Source of the DNA: Desulfosporosinus sp. Sb-LF
GTDB lineage: Bacteria; Bacillota; Desulfitobacteriia; Desulfitobacteriales; Desulfitobacteriaceae
DNA length: 64,000 bases
Assembly (NCBI RefSeq): GCF_004766055.1
Contig: NZ_SPQR01000015.1
Coordinates: 1-64,000 of the forward strand
Reading direction: 5' to 3'
Both the position numbers and the translations under genes were made by a program. Every line of letters begins with the position of its first letter. Position 1 is the first letter of the stretch. Of the stretch, positions 41,868 through 51,305 are shown in pieces. The notes under the pieces were generated by a model that had not been told where the DNA came from, searched no databases, and saw nothing but the letters and a program-made list of their open reading frames with translations.

Positions 41868-44606
41868 TTAAGCTCCAAGTTGCGGTTGCGGATGCAAATC
41901 CTTAATCCCTAGCCATTTCGGAGTTAACAGAATCGCGATAAGCAAGGCTCCAACACCAAAGCCGATCAACATCAGCACCGATGTATGAAGCGGGATCTCC
42001 GCGCTGCCAGAAATGATCTGACGCAGTGCTGCAATACCATAGGTCATCGGAAGATAGGGGTGAATTGCTTGGAAGAACTTCGGAACTAAAAAGACAGGAT
42101 ACGTTCCCCCACCAGAGGTCAATTGGAGCATCAATAGTACAATCGCTACGAACCGACCGGCCATGTCAAACAGCTCGACCAGCATGAAGATAATGGCTGA
42201 GTATGCGAGCGACTGCAAGATGTTAAATCCGTAAAACGCGAGAATGTTTTGTGGCTGAAGTCCTAAGATCGTAATGAGAACAAAGGAAGAAATGATCGCT
42301 TGGGCGGAGCCGAACAGGGCTACAGTAAGATACTTCCCAAACAGAATTCTAATCTTCGAGACACCGGATGCTCGCAGGCTATTTTCCTTAAGACCTACGA
42401 GGAAAAAGAGCATCAAGGCGCCTACCCAAAGGGATAGCGGTACAAAGTAGGGGGCAAAACCCGTGCCATAATTTTTTACAGGATGGATTTGCGTCTCATC
42501 TACCTGAACCGGTTGCCCCATGGCCTTTGATACCGTGTCAGGGTGGTTTGGCAAGTCCTTCTGAAGTTGAGCGACGCCATCCTGAAGCCCGTTGTGGAGG
42601 TCGAGGCTTCCCGTCCGTGCTTGACTAAGGCCGTCTGTTAGGGATGCACTTCCGTCATGCAAAGCGACAATCCCCTGGAGTAAGGACTCGGAACCAACAG
42701 CTGTCTGGTTCATCCCATCTTCTAAGGACTTCGAACCATCAGCCAAGGTTTTCGCACCGCTCACCAAGTCACCGAGTTTACCGACAAAAGTATTCATGCC
42801 ATCGCTTAAGTCCTTAAACCCCGACTTCAACTGGTTAAGCCCCTTTTGGAGGGATTGACCACCCTCTACAAGGCCTGGGAAAGCGGACGCTCCATTGACA
42901 AGTCCAGAGGAAAGTTCCGAACCTCCAGTCGTCAAATCATGAAGTCCCTCCGTTAAGGTGGAGGAACCTGAATATGCCGCTGCAAGTCCACTTGTCAGAT
43001 CCGTTGACCCCGATTTCAAGCGAGCCGATCCTGGGACGAGCTGATCCAGCGCATCGTTGCTGCCTTTTAGCAGTTGCTGTAACCCTTGGTCCAGAGTCGT
43101 TAACCCAACATTAAGGGCCTTAACTCCACCCCAGATCGTTTGAGGTTTTTGAAGATCATCCTGGGGATTATAGAGACCAGCGTCCACGGCCGCGATGCCA
43201 CCGGATACCAGGGCTAAACCTGAATCAACCTGACTGGTGATTTGCGCGATCATACCACTCTGCGGAGCGACATTGGCTTGAGCCTTTTGGATCTGATCGA
43301 TCGCCTCCAAAACAGCTGGATCTGTACTGTTCAACGCTTCCAAACTGGCTAAAGCCGTGGACAGATTACCCTGTGTCGCTTGAAGCACTGGATTAATTTG
43401 AGCTAATCCACCACGGGCACTTTGCACCCCCGGCGTCAGTTGCTGACTCAAAGTCGCGTGAAGCTTGAGCACGCCTAGGAGCAAGGAACCCTGTTCACCC
43501 GTTGCCTTCACCGCTTGGTCAGTCCCAGCGATCAAGGCAGGAACCCCTTGAGTCGGATGATTGAGCTGACTTTGCATTTGCACTAAACCACCGTTAATTT
43601 GTGTGCTTCCGTCTTCTACTTGCAATGATCCATTATAGGCCTTGCTAAGCCCTGCCTTAAGGTCAATTGATCCCTCGTAACCTGACTTTAGGCCATCGTA
43701 GAGTTTAGCAGATCCCACGGCTGCATCCTGCAAGGAAGTATTCGCTTGATTGAGGCCTTTGACCAATTCATCTGAGCCGTCAGCTAATTTCACAGAGCCA
43801 TTATAGGCCTGATTGACCCCATCCTGGACCGTGACGGACCCAGCATGAAGTTGAACGGATCCTTCCTCGAGGTCAGCGTTGCCTTGAGCGACTTTCTGGC
43901 TCCCATCTTTCAAGGCCTTCACTCCATCATTGAGCGTTTGACTACCAGAAGCCGCCTCCTGAAGATGCTGAGTAATTTGGCCGCTCCCACCATAGGCTTT
44001 GTCAATCCCTTGAGATAACTCCTTCGACCCATCCGTTGCTACTTGCAAATTAATCTTCATGTCATCGAGGTTACCGAACACATTCTCTAAAAAGTTACCA
44101 GCGATTTGTCCATTAAGATCCTCTTGTAACTTAGCGATGACTTTGTTACCAATCTGTTCGGCCAAATAATTCTTACTCGGATTAGAATAGTATAAGAGTT
44201 TAGCTTTCGGTGCCGCTTGACCCGTTGCGGAATCTTTAGTCGTGTTAAGAATCGATTGCGAAAAATCTTTGGGAATAACGACAGCTAGATCGTACTTGGA
44301 GGTGTTTAACCCTGCAAAAGCATCCTCCTGAGTCGTAAATTTCCAGCCGACTGACGAATCGTCCTTAAGTTTAGCGACGAGTTCCTGTCCAGCCTTCACC
44401 GTTTGCTCCTGGCGGGCAGCAGGAACATCCTGATTGACAATCGCCACGTGCATACGTTCTAGATGTTCATAAGGATCCCAAAAAGCGTAAAGATAGAGCG
44501 AACTATACAGCAGCGGAATCAGCATAATGACAACGGCAGCTAAGGCCGCAAAGCGATTACGCGAGAGCCGTTTCAGCTCCAGACCAACGAGTTGGCTCGG
44601 TCGCAT
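41868..44606 (-). CDS. YhgE/Pip-family large membrane protein with long repeat domain
   Basis: A 912-aa protein: one N-terminal helix (about residues 20-40), a long extracellular part, and five or six C-terminal helices forming an ABC-2-like permease core (from about residue 710). The middle 500 residues consist of repeats about 7-14 residues apart built on L-x-x-G-x-x-x-L and D-G-S, which should form coiled coil or helical hairpins like YhgE and phage infection protein. A ribosome site AAAGGAGGTGG precedes the ATG. It overlaps the upstream ATPase gene by about 50 bases, so the two are made together. A large-molecule exporter or surface protein is likely; the substrate is unknown. Confidence 0.88.
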   Translation of the reverse strand: MRPSQLVGLELKRLSRNRFAALAAVVIMLIPLLYSSLYLYAFWDPYEHLERMHVAIVNQDVPAARQEQTVKAGQELVAKLKDDSSVGWKFTTQEDAFAGLNTSKYDLAVVIPKDFSQSILNTTKDSATGQAAPKAKLLYYSNPSKNYLAEQIGNKVIAKLQEDLNGQIAGNFLENVFGNLDDMKINLQVATDGSKELSQGIDKAYGGSGQITQHLQEAASGSQTLNDGVKALKDGSQKVAQGNADLEEGSVQLHAGSVTVQDGVNQAYNGSVKLADGSDELVKGLNQANTSLQDAAVGSAKLYDGLKSGYEGSIDLKAGLSKAYNGSLQVEDGSTQINGGLVQMQSQLNHPTQGVPALIAGTDQAVKATGEQGSLLLGVLKLHATLSQQLTPGVQSARGGLAQINPVLQATQGNLSTALASLEALNSTDPAVLEAIDQIQKAQANVAPQSGMIAQITSQVDSGLALVSGGIAAVDAGLYNPQDDLQKPQTIWGGVKALNVGLTTLDQGLQQLLKGSNDALDQLVPGSARLKSGSTDLTSGLAAAYSGSSTLTEGLHDLTTGGSELSSGLVNGASAFPGLVEGGQSLQKGLNQLKSGFKDLSDGMNTFVGKLGDLVSGAKTLADGSKSLEDGMNQTAVGSESLLQGIVALHDGSASLTDGLSQARTGSLDLHNGLQDGVAQLQKDLPNHPDTVSKAMGQPVQVDETQIHPVKNYGTGFAPYFVPLSLWVGALMLFFLVGLKENSLRASGVSKIRILFGKYLTVALFGSAQAIISSFVLITILGLQPQNILAFYGFNILQSLAYSAIIFMLVELFDMAGRFVAIVLLMLQLTSGGGTYPVFLVPKFFQAIHPYLPMTYGIAALRQIISGSAEIPLHTSVLMLIGFGVGALLIAILLTPKWLGIKDLHPQPQLGA

Positions 44607-45246
44607 GCTGCTCCACCTCCTTTCCCTGAGGAATTAGAATGACCTGATCACATTTGGCTGCAACCTCTTGAGAGCGGGTTGATATTATGATGGTTTTGTC
44701 TTGGTTTCTGAGGTCCAGAAAATGGCTCCAGAGAGTCTCTGTCTCTTCGGTTGTCAACCGGTATTCCGGCTCATCGAGTAGAAGAGTCGGCGATTCATTC
44801 AGTAGGGCCAGTGCCAGGCTCGCTTGGGCACTGACCAAAGCTGGGAGGTCGTCTGTCAGAACCCTTGCATAACGCTCCAGTCCCAACTCATGGAGTACAT
44901 CCTTAACCCGGTCTTTCGGCTTACTAACCTTTAATGTCTTGGCCTGCAAGAGAAGATTCTCTTCCAGATTCAGTTTCGATAATAGTGGGCTAAACTGGGG
45001 AATGACACCGAGCCCCACCGATTGACGTGCTTTGCGCGGACTTTTAGTCACATGGATCCCATCGACGATGATCTCTCCAGAAGTTGGTTTCATCAGCCCT
45101 GCTAGCATAAGCAATAAGGCGGTTTTGCCGCTTCCAGTCGGACCATAGAACGCGGTAAGCTTTCCACCCTTCAGCTCAAGCGTAAAGTTTTCAATCATGG
45201 TCTGTTTTTTGTGCTTCAACGTGACATTCTGACAAGTAACCGACAT
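44557..45246 (-). CDS. ABC ATPase partner of the YhgE-like protein, degenerate signature
   Basis: A 229-aa ATPase. Walker A is GPTGSGKTA, Q-loop around VIPQFSPLL, Walker B TLLLDEPEY. Where LSGGQ is expected the sequence is ALVSAQASLAL, a strong departure, and the usual H-loop is replaced by ISTRSQE. The start is ATG 45246 with GGAGGATC upstream. Gene overlap with the YhgE-like gene suggests a fixed complex. ATP hydrolysis may be weak, so a regulatory role is possible. Confidence 0.85.
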   Translation of the reverse strand: MSVTCQNVTLKHKKQTMIENFTLELKGGKLTAFYGPTGSGKTALLLMLAGLMKPTSGEIIVDGIHVTKSPRKARQSVGLGVIPQFSPLLSKLNLEENLLLQAKTLKVSKPKDRVKDVLHELGLERYARVLTDDLPALVSAQASLALALLNESPTLLLDEPEYRLTTEETETLWSHFLDLRNQDKTIIISTRSQEVAAKCDQVILIPQGKEVEQHATEPTRWSGAETALA

Positions 45247-45308
45247 CTCGTGATCCTCCATTTCTTACTTAGTATCTGACACTTTATAATAGGTCACTAC
45301 ATTTAGTT

Positions 45309-45322
45309 TGACCGGTCAGTCA
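45309..45322. promoter_or_regulatory. TetR operator before the ABC-YhgE operon
   Basis: TGACCGGTCAGTCA lies about 60 bp upstream of the ATPase start. The core TGAC-N2-GTCA also occurs upstream of the tetR-type gene at 46004, so one repressor can control both. Confidence 0.7.
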
Positions 45323-45405
45323 AATTGATTTTGAAAAAATAACTGCTTCTCTTTAAGCAGTCGACGAGACTATTCATTTAAATAAGAACCCAATTAAAAC
45401 ACAGG

Positions 45406-45978
45406 TTATGGCATGGAGATTCCCTTCAGCCAATAGTCCTGTATTTCAGCGACCGTCTGTGTGAGATCAACGGGTTTTTCAGAAAGCAAGATATGCAAAC
45501 TTGCTGCCGCCGTCATTCCAAAAATTGAGCTGGCAAGTAACGTCGGATCCGTCGGCCTGATTTCACCCGCGTCGATTCCCGTATGGATAATCTCCTCCAG
45601 AAAGGTTAGGTATGTTTGCAAAACAGCCCGAAATTCTCGCTGGCGATCCTGTTTTCCCCAGACTTCGCTCAGTAAAAGCTTAGCAAATTCCGGATATTCG
45701 AAGGACAGTTGCGTCTGAATTTCGATCGTTTTCTTGAGTCTGGCAATCGGTTCCTTAATTTCTGTGATCGCTGCTCGTGCGGTATCAAGAAATTGGTTAA
45801 CGGCACTTTGAATCATACTTACAAACAGGTCCTCTTTACTTTTATAGCGGTAAAACAGTGTGCCCTTTGCAACCTTAGCCTGTTGGGCAATGTGATCCAT
45901 TGTCGCACGTTCAAAGCCTTCCGCAGCAAAAATTTGCATGGCAGCCTGAAATATCGCCTTTTCTTTATCAGCCAACAT
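45406..45978 (-). CDS. TetR/AcrR family repressor of the YhgE locus
   Basis: A 190-aa TetR regulator. The HTH is at residues 5-50 (IFQAAMQIFAAEGFERATMD, then QQAKVAKGTLFYRYKSKEDL). The start is ATG 45978 with AAGGGTCGAG upstream; a frame from 46053 would translate through the operator and is rejected. It lies upstream of, and in the same direction as, the ABC-YhgE operon, with operators before both transcription units. Confidence 0.88.
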   Translation of the reverse strand: MLADKEKAIFQAAMQIFAAEGFERATMDHIAQQAKVAKGTLFYRYKSKEDLFVSMIQSAVNQFLDTARAAITEIKEPIARLKKTIEIQTQLSFEYPEFAKLLLSEVWGKQDRQREFRAVLQTYLTFLEEIIHTGIDAGEIRPTDPTLLASSIFGMTAAASLHILLSEKPVDLTQTVAEIQDYWLKGISMP

Positions 45979-46003
45979 CTCTCGACCCTTCTTACGATTA
46001 ATC

Positions 46004-46018
46004 TGACCAGTCAGTACA
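46004..46018. promoter_or_regulatory. TetR operator before the tetR-type gene
   Basis: TGACCAGTCAGT matches the site at 45309 in the core TGAC-N2-GTCAGT. It is about 25 bp upstream of the start codon, suited to autorepression. Confidence 0.65.
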
Positions 46019-46112
46019 AAATTAAGTGTATGCCGAATGATGGGTTTCGTCAAGAGGTTCGTAAAAATATTGGGATCCGTGCCCCCCCCTTGAACCCAAT
46101 GTAACCGCCCCG

Positions 46113-48254
46113 TTAAGGATTGGCGTTGGCTAATCTCTCACTCAAACGGGTATTCCTCTTCGACGTCTTATTATTGCGGACTGACATACTAACTGCCTTC
46201 TTGGTACCTACTAGAACAAAAACCTTCTTCGCCCTAGTGACACAAGTGTAGAGAAGATTTCTCTGTAGCATCACATAGTGCTGCATCGTTAAAGGTGCAA
46301 CGACGATCTTATATTCACTGCCCTGGCTCTTATGAATTGTGGTGGCATAAGCCAAAACGACTTCGTCAAGCTCTGTAGCATCGTAATCGACGAAAGTTCC
46401 ATCAAAATTCAAGACAAGAGTACGTTCTTCAGTGTCGATGTTGGTGATGCTGCCAATATCTCCGTTAAAAACGTTCTTATCGTAATTGTTTTTAATCTGC
46501 ATGATCTTGTCGCCTAGTCTGTAGACCATGCCACCATATTTTATAGAAATGCTGGAGGAATTGAGGGCCGCCTGTAAAACCACATTGAGGTTCACCGCTC
46601 CTGTTTCTCCCCGTTGCATTGGGCAAAGCACATGGATGTCGTTGATTGGATCCACTTTGTAAAAGGAAGGAAGCCTCCTTGTACAAAGCTCCTTAATCGT
46701 TTGGACTACTTTGGTTGGCTCATCTTCTTCAATGAAAAAGAAATCACTCGTCCGTGGACCCTTCAAGTCTGGAAAGTCCCCGTGATTAATTTTATGGGCG
46801 TTGGTGATAATGGCACTGCCCTGGGCCTGCCGAAAGATTCTTGTGAGCTTAACGACGTTGACGACACCTGAGTCGATAATATCGTTTAGCACATTGCCAG
46901 CGCCTACCGAGGGCAGCTGATCAACATCACCCACTAGGATGACCACGGTTTCATTGGCTACTGCTTTTAAAAGGTTGTACATCAGGATGGTATCGACCAT
47001 CGACGTCTCATCGATAATCAGCACATCACATTCCAGGGGATATTCGGCATTCTTTTTGTAACCCTCTGGTGGCTTGTACTCTAGTAAACGGTGAATGGTT
47101 TTTGCCTCTAGCCCCGTAGTCTCTGACATTCTTTTTGCGGCTCTGCCCGTGGGGGCAGCCAGTAATACTCGAGCACCCAGTAATTCAAACACCTTGATAA
47201 TCGCAAGAGTAGTTGTTGTTTTACCTGTTCCTGGACCACCCGTAAGCACCATGAATTTTGAAGCCGCTGCAGTCTTTACCGCATCCTTTTGCACCTCGTC
47301 GTACCTAATGTCATACTGCTTTTGGATCCGCTCAACTATATCCTCCACATTTGCAGAGGGGTAGAGAGTGTCAACCGAAAGTATAGCCTTCATTCTGTTC
47401 GCGATTCCCAGTTCGCTGTGATAAAAGGGCAGTAAAAAGATAGCCTCCCCTTCATCGAGCATGACGGCCTTTTCCTCGATCATCCGATCAAGCATTAAAT
47501 TAACCCGTGATTTCTCAATCTCGAGGATTTTCTCCGCCTCTTCCAGCAGCTGTTCCCTTGTACCATAGCAGTGTCCGTCATTGGAAAGTTCGTTCAGGAC
47601 ATACACAATCCCTGAACGGCAACGTTCGAAGGAGTTTTTCTCAAATCCCATCTGCAAAGCAATTTTATCCGCCGTTTTAAAGCCGATGCCCCAGATGTCA
47701 TCCGCCAGTCTATAGGGGTTGGTTTTGACAATTTCGATGCTCTCATTTCCGTAGGTCTTATATATTTTTACGGCAAAGGCCGTGGAGACACCCTTGCTTT
47801 GAAAAAAAAGCATGACATTTTTGATTTCCTTTTGCTCTTGCCAGGCTTTTTTGATCATCTCCACTCGCTTTTGTCCGATGCCCTCAACTTTAACTAAATA
47901 GTCCGCTTCCTCCTCCAAGACCCTCAAGGTGTCTTCTTGGAAATGTTGAACAATTCTCTTGGCGTAAGCCGGCCCGATACCCTTGACAAGTCCGCTTCCC
48001 AAGTATTTTTGAATACCTGCAACCGTTGCTGGAAGGGTTTCACGATAATCCTGCGCCGTAAACTACTTCCCGAACTTGCTGTCCATCTTCCATTCACCTT
48101 TAAGTCGAATGATGGAGCCAACATTCACTGCCGCCAGACTTCCCACGACCGTTACGAGGTCTGTAAAACCCTTGGCCTTTATTTTAATGACACTAAAGCC
48201 ATTCTCTTCATTTTCGTAGGTAATTCTCTCGACAACCCCGCTTATGTATTCCAT
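46113..48254 (-). pseudogene. recD2: RecD2-type helicase interrupted by a single in-frame TAG
   Basis: The frame runs 713 codons, the usual RecD2 length, but codon 64 is TAG at 48063-48065. Before it lies an OB-fold start (MEYISGVVERITYENEENGF, GEWKMDSKFGK); after it the family continues at once (FTAQDYRETLPATVAGIQKYL). Later: helix-hairpin-helix repeats, Walker A GGPGTGKTTTT, Walker B DVLIIDETSMVD, GDVDQLPSVG and the UvrD-like C-terminus YATTIHKSQGSEY. Relatives usually have Gln here (KFGKQF), so CAG to TAG is the simplest change. It could be a true nonsense mutation, a sequencing error, or read-through. The start is ATG 48254, 15 bases after the exonuclease stop. Confidence 0.85.
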
Positions 48255-48269
48255 ATTGAGCCCCGCCAA

Positions 48270-48908
48270 TCATCCAGCGATCGTAGTATCCTTTGATATA
48301 AGGCCTTTTACTTTTTTCTTCGATATACTACAGGGTTTATATCCCCCAGCGTATAATTTCCCAAGCCGCATTCCTACAAGCGAAGCGAGCTCCTTTATAG
48401 ATGACACTCCCCCTTCAGATAAAGCTGACAATAAAACATTGCCACAAGCAGTAGCATCTTCTAAGGCGTTATGATGCACAAACTCGTGCTTAATAAATTT
48501 ACAAACTGTATCAAGTTTATAGTTGTCTAAACCGCTCCACGTCTTGAGCGCCGTTTTATAGGTACATAAATATTCTACTTCAGGATAAGGGATGTCGTAC
48601 AAATCCAAAACGTGACGCAATACCGACATGTCAAAGGAGGCATTGTGAGCAATAACATAAGCATTTTCAAAGAACGGCTTAAGTTCGGCGTAAATCACAT
48701 CAAATTCTGGAGCATCTTTGACGTCCTTCTCTTTGATTCCATGGATCATAACATTAAAAGGATCAAAATAACTATACTCGATATGTGGTTTTATAAGCCA
48801 ATACTTGGTATCGATTATCTTTCCCTCATCGATCACTGCAATTCCCACTGAGCATGCACTTCCAATAAAACCGTTCGCTGTTTCGAAATCTATACACACG
48901 GCCCTCAT
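48270..48908 (-). CDS. DEDD-family 3'-5' exonuclease (DnaQ-like)
   Basis: A 212-aa exonuclease of the DNA polymerase III epsilon type. Exo I is CIDFETAN, Exo II IAHNASFDMSVL, and Exo III HHNALEDATACG with the His-x4-Asp arrangement (DEDDh). The C-terminal 40 residues are extra and basic (KLYAGGYKPCSISKKKV). It is upstream of recD2 by 15 bases, so the two form a DNA-repair operon. It is divergent from sigK. Confidence 0.88.
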   Translation of the reverse strand: MRAVCIDFETANGFIGSACSVGIAVIDEGKIIDTKYWLIKPHIEYSYFDPFNVMIHGIKEKDVKDAPEFDVIYAELKPFFENAYVIAHNASFDMSVLRHVLDLYDIPYPEVEYLCTYKTALKTWSGLDNYKLDTVCKFIKHEFVHHNALEDATACGNVLLSALSEGGVSSIKELASLVGMRLGKLYAGGYKPCSISKKKVKGLISKDTTIAG

Positions 48909-49027
48909 TGAACGTCCCCCCCTTTATTCATTCGTTTCTATTATTTCGATTAAGAACCGTTCAATTGGACAAACACCAACCTCTTTCCTTTCGCATACTA
49001 TACCACAATGCGAAAGGAGTGAAACTG

Positions 49028-49792
49028 ATGTTAATGGAAGTTTTCCTGACTAGTTTTGCCCTCTCAGTCCTCAAAGGGATGACCCTACTCGTTTCATATA
49101 TTAACAATAACTCATTTCCACACCCTCTGAGTAAAGAAGATGAAACACGCTACTTTCAAATCTTACAGCGCGGTCATACTGACTCAGATTCAGATTCAGA
49201 CTCAAATCTAGACGTGATAGACGAAATCATTAACGTCGAACAGGCCCGAACCATGCTGATCGAACACAACATGCGTCTAGTGGCCTATATTGTTAAAAAA
49301 TTTGGAGATACGGAAGAAAAAAACGAGGATCTGTTCTCGATAGGAATGATTGGCCTAATCAAAGCGATCGATACCTTCAAACCTGCTATAGGAGTCAAAC
49401 TAAGTTCTTATGCGACACGCTGCATCACGAACGAGATTTTTATGAACTATCGTAAAGATAGAGGGAAATCTGAAACGTCCCTTTATAAGCCCCTCGGGGA
49501 AGATGATAGTGGGAACGAACTAACTATTATTGACAGCCTGGAAGCCGATCTCAAACCAATTCCTGATCAGATCATAAATGAGGAAGATCACCGAATTTTG
49601 CTAGAAAGCGTTGATAAACTCCCGCCCCTTTGCCGCCAAGTCCTTCAAATGAGATATGGTTTGACGAACAGCCCGGAGCGTTCACAACAAGAAGTAGCCG
49701 ATACACTTAGAATATCACGTTCGTATGTTTCAAGGATAGAAAAAAAAGCGATCCAGAAACTAATCCAAGAAATGAAGGAGAGCAGGCCATAA
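49028..49792 (+). CDS. sigK: Sporulation sigma factor SigK
   Basis: A 254-aa sigma-70 family factor matching the mother-cell factor sigma K. The hydrophobic pro-segment (MLMEVFLTSFALSVLKG) is the target of membrane protease processing. Region 2 is IEHNMRLVAYIVKKF and DLFSIGMIGLIKAIDTF; region 4 is LPPLCRQVLQMRYGL and SQQEVADTLRISRSYVSRIE. A run of alternating Asp-Ser (DSDSDSDSNLD) after HPLSKEDE inserts about 17 residues not usual in SigK. The start is ATG 49028 with AAAGGAG. Upstream CATACTAT (48994-49001) resembles a sigma E -10 box. The gene is not split by a skin element. Confidence 0.9.
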   Translation: MLMEVFLTSFALSVLKGMTLLVSYINNNSFPHPLSKEDETRYFQILQRGHTDSDSDSDSNLDVIDEIINVEQARTMLIEHNMRLVAYIVKKFGDTEEKNEDLFSIGMIGLIKAIDTFKPAIGVKLSSYATRCITNEIFMNYRKDRGKSETSLYKPLGEDDSGNELTIIDSLEADLKPIPDQIINEEDHRILLESVDKLPPLCRQVLQMRYGLTNSPERSQQEVADTLRISRSYVSRIEKKAIQKLIQEMKESRP

Positions 49793-49834
49793 AAAAGCCG
49801 ATCGAAGCCATTAAGATTGGTTTCAACTACCATC

Positions 49835-49892
49835 CATTTTAATAAGGTCTAGCGGTTAAGAAAAGTTCTAACCGCTAGACCTTATTAAAATG
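49835..49892. terminator. 24-bp perfect hairpin after sigK
   Basis: Arms 49835-49858 and 49869-49892 (CATTTTAATAAGGTCTAGCG and complement) are perfect, with a 10-base loop, between convergent sigK and DUF89 genes. Confidence 0.72.
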
Positions 49893-49956
49893 ATAAAAGA
49901 TCCAATTGTTTGTTCACTTCTCCTGTTTGTTTTCGTCAACTGAAAAATGAAGCCTG

Positions 49957-50814
49957 TTAACTGCAGCAAAACACCATTTCGCCAAGTTCAACCCCTAAAT
50001 TTCCCGCTACAATCTCACACTTAGCTCGCAGCAAGAAATACAGCCTTCTATCCTCCTTGCCAAGCGCTTCTAAAGATTCATAATTAGCCTGTCCTTTACT
50101 GATCACTATGTCAGCCTTTTTATAGGCCTGTTTAAATTCTTCCGAACAGTCTTTGAGAATTGTCCCTAAAAAGCCGCTGCCATTAGAAATTACGCGTATA
50201 TGCTCTGTCATACCTACATACGTCGCATCTTCCATCGTGGCATCATTCAAAATCGGTCGGTCCTTAACTGCATATGTTACCTCGATCCCGAATTCGGATA
50301 GTTGCTCTGCTAATAGCCTATCGAAAGCAATTTCCCCGCTGTTATCTCCGAGAATTAATATCTCCCGGGCTTCTTTTAGTCTTTGCAGGAAAGATGCGTA
50401 GTCATCCCGGGCAAAACTCTTCTCCATGGCCTCCTGAATACTCCCCTCAACATCAAACTCTTTCAGAATGCCCATATCGATAATATTCCCGGCAACGGCG
50501 ATTTGCAAAGACATAAAGAGTGGATCCGTACTTTGGTGAATCCTCTCTTTTAACTGGGGCAGGAGTTTAAGAGCCAATTCATTGGACTCCTTCTTAGCCC
50601 TATGAAATGGATCCTCGATTCCCAACAGCTCATTGACCTTTCTGAGAATAATGGTCGAGTTCTCAGCGGGAGTTCCTTGCGGGTCTAATCGAGGAAGGAG
50701 GGGCAGCGTTTGATGGATGATTTCTCTCGCTTTCTCCTCATGGATTTCAGTTTGTGCTAAAGTATTGATCGTTTGCTTTATATAGCAAGGAATACACTCC
50801 AGGGTAACGTTCAC
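49957..50814 (-). CDS. DUF89/ARMT1-like damage-control phosphatase
   Basis: A 285-aa member of the DUF89 family, metal-dependent phosphatases proposed to remove damaged phosphometabolites. It has the N-terminal CIPCYIKQT (CxxC typical of the bacterial subgroup), the metal motif LGDNSGEIAFD, LNDATMEDA, and SKGQANYESL near the end. The start is GTG 50814 with AGGAGG upstream. Single gene; the substrate is unknown. Confidence 0.87.
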   Translation of the reverse strand: MNVTLECIPCYIKQTINTLAQTEIHEEKAREIIHQTLPLLPRLDPQGTPAENSTIILRKVNELLGIEDPFHRAKKESNELALKLLPQLKERIHQSTDPLFMSLQIAVAGNIIDMGILKEFDVEGSIQEAMEKSFARDDYASFLQRLKEAREILILGDNSGEIAFDRLLAEQLSEFGIEVTYAVKDRPILNDATMEDATYVGMTEHIRVISNGSGFLGTILKDCSEEFKQAYKKADIVISKGQANYESLEALGKEDRRLYFLLRAKCEIVAGNLGVELGEMVFCCS

Positions 50815-50997
50815 AATTAGAAGGCCTCCTCGTCGTTATTCTCAATATAAGCAATATATTTGGCAATTTTATTGATCCAATTTCCTGTAAAACGCTAAAA
50901 AACCGTCCGACAAATTTTATAATAAACCCTATTCATCAGATCATCGTAGAATCTAATATATGCCTGAGCATTTTTTCTTTAAGTGCTATTCAATAAA

Positions 50998-51021
50998 GCC
51001 GCCTGACTTTGAACAGGCGGC
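50998..51021 (-). terminator. Terminator of tatA
   Basis: GCCGCCTG pairs with CAGGCGGC across an 8-base loop, then TTTATT on the minus strand, about 20 nt after the tatA stop. Confidence 0.75.
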
Positions 51022-51041
51022 CTTGTTATTGTTTGTCACGA

Positions 51042-51227
51042 TTACTTTTCGATCCGTTCGTCTTTCGTTTCAGAAGATTTTCCGTCAGTAGCCTTTTTGA
51101 ACTCTGCGATCCCTTTGCCTAAAGACTTTCCGATGTCTGGAAGCTTACCTGGGCCAAAAATGATTAAAGCAATAACCAAAATGATACTCAGTTCAGGAAC
51201 ATCAAGAAAACCGAAAGTAGTTAACAT
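51042..51227 (-). CDS. tatA: Twin-arginine translocase subunit TatA/E
   Basis: A 61-aa protein with an N-terminal helix ([20 protein letters not shown]), the FGPGKLP hinge and amphipathic helix [15 protein letters not shown], then a charged tail. Forms the export channel for folded proteins with a TatC encoded elsewhere. AAGGAGG precedes the ATG. It is adjacent to a lipoprotein PPIase. Confidence 0.92.
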   Translation of the reverse strand: MLTTFGFLDVPELSIILVIALIIFGPGKLPDIGKSLGKGIAEFKKATDGKSSETKDERIEK

Positions 51228-51305
51228 TAATTTATCCTCCTTGGCCGGTAATACGTTATTAGCGTCAGTAAGGTGGACAAAGCGATCATCGATTTACAAT
51301 TAACA

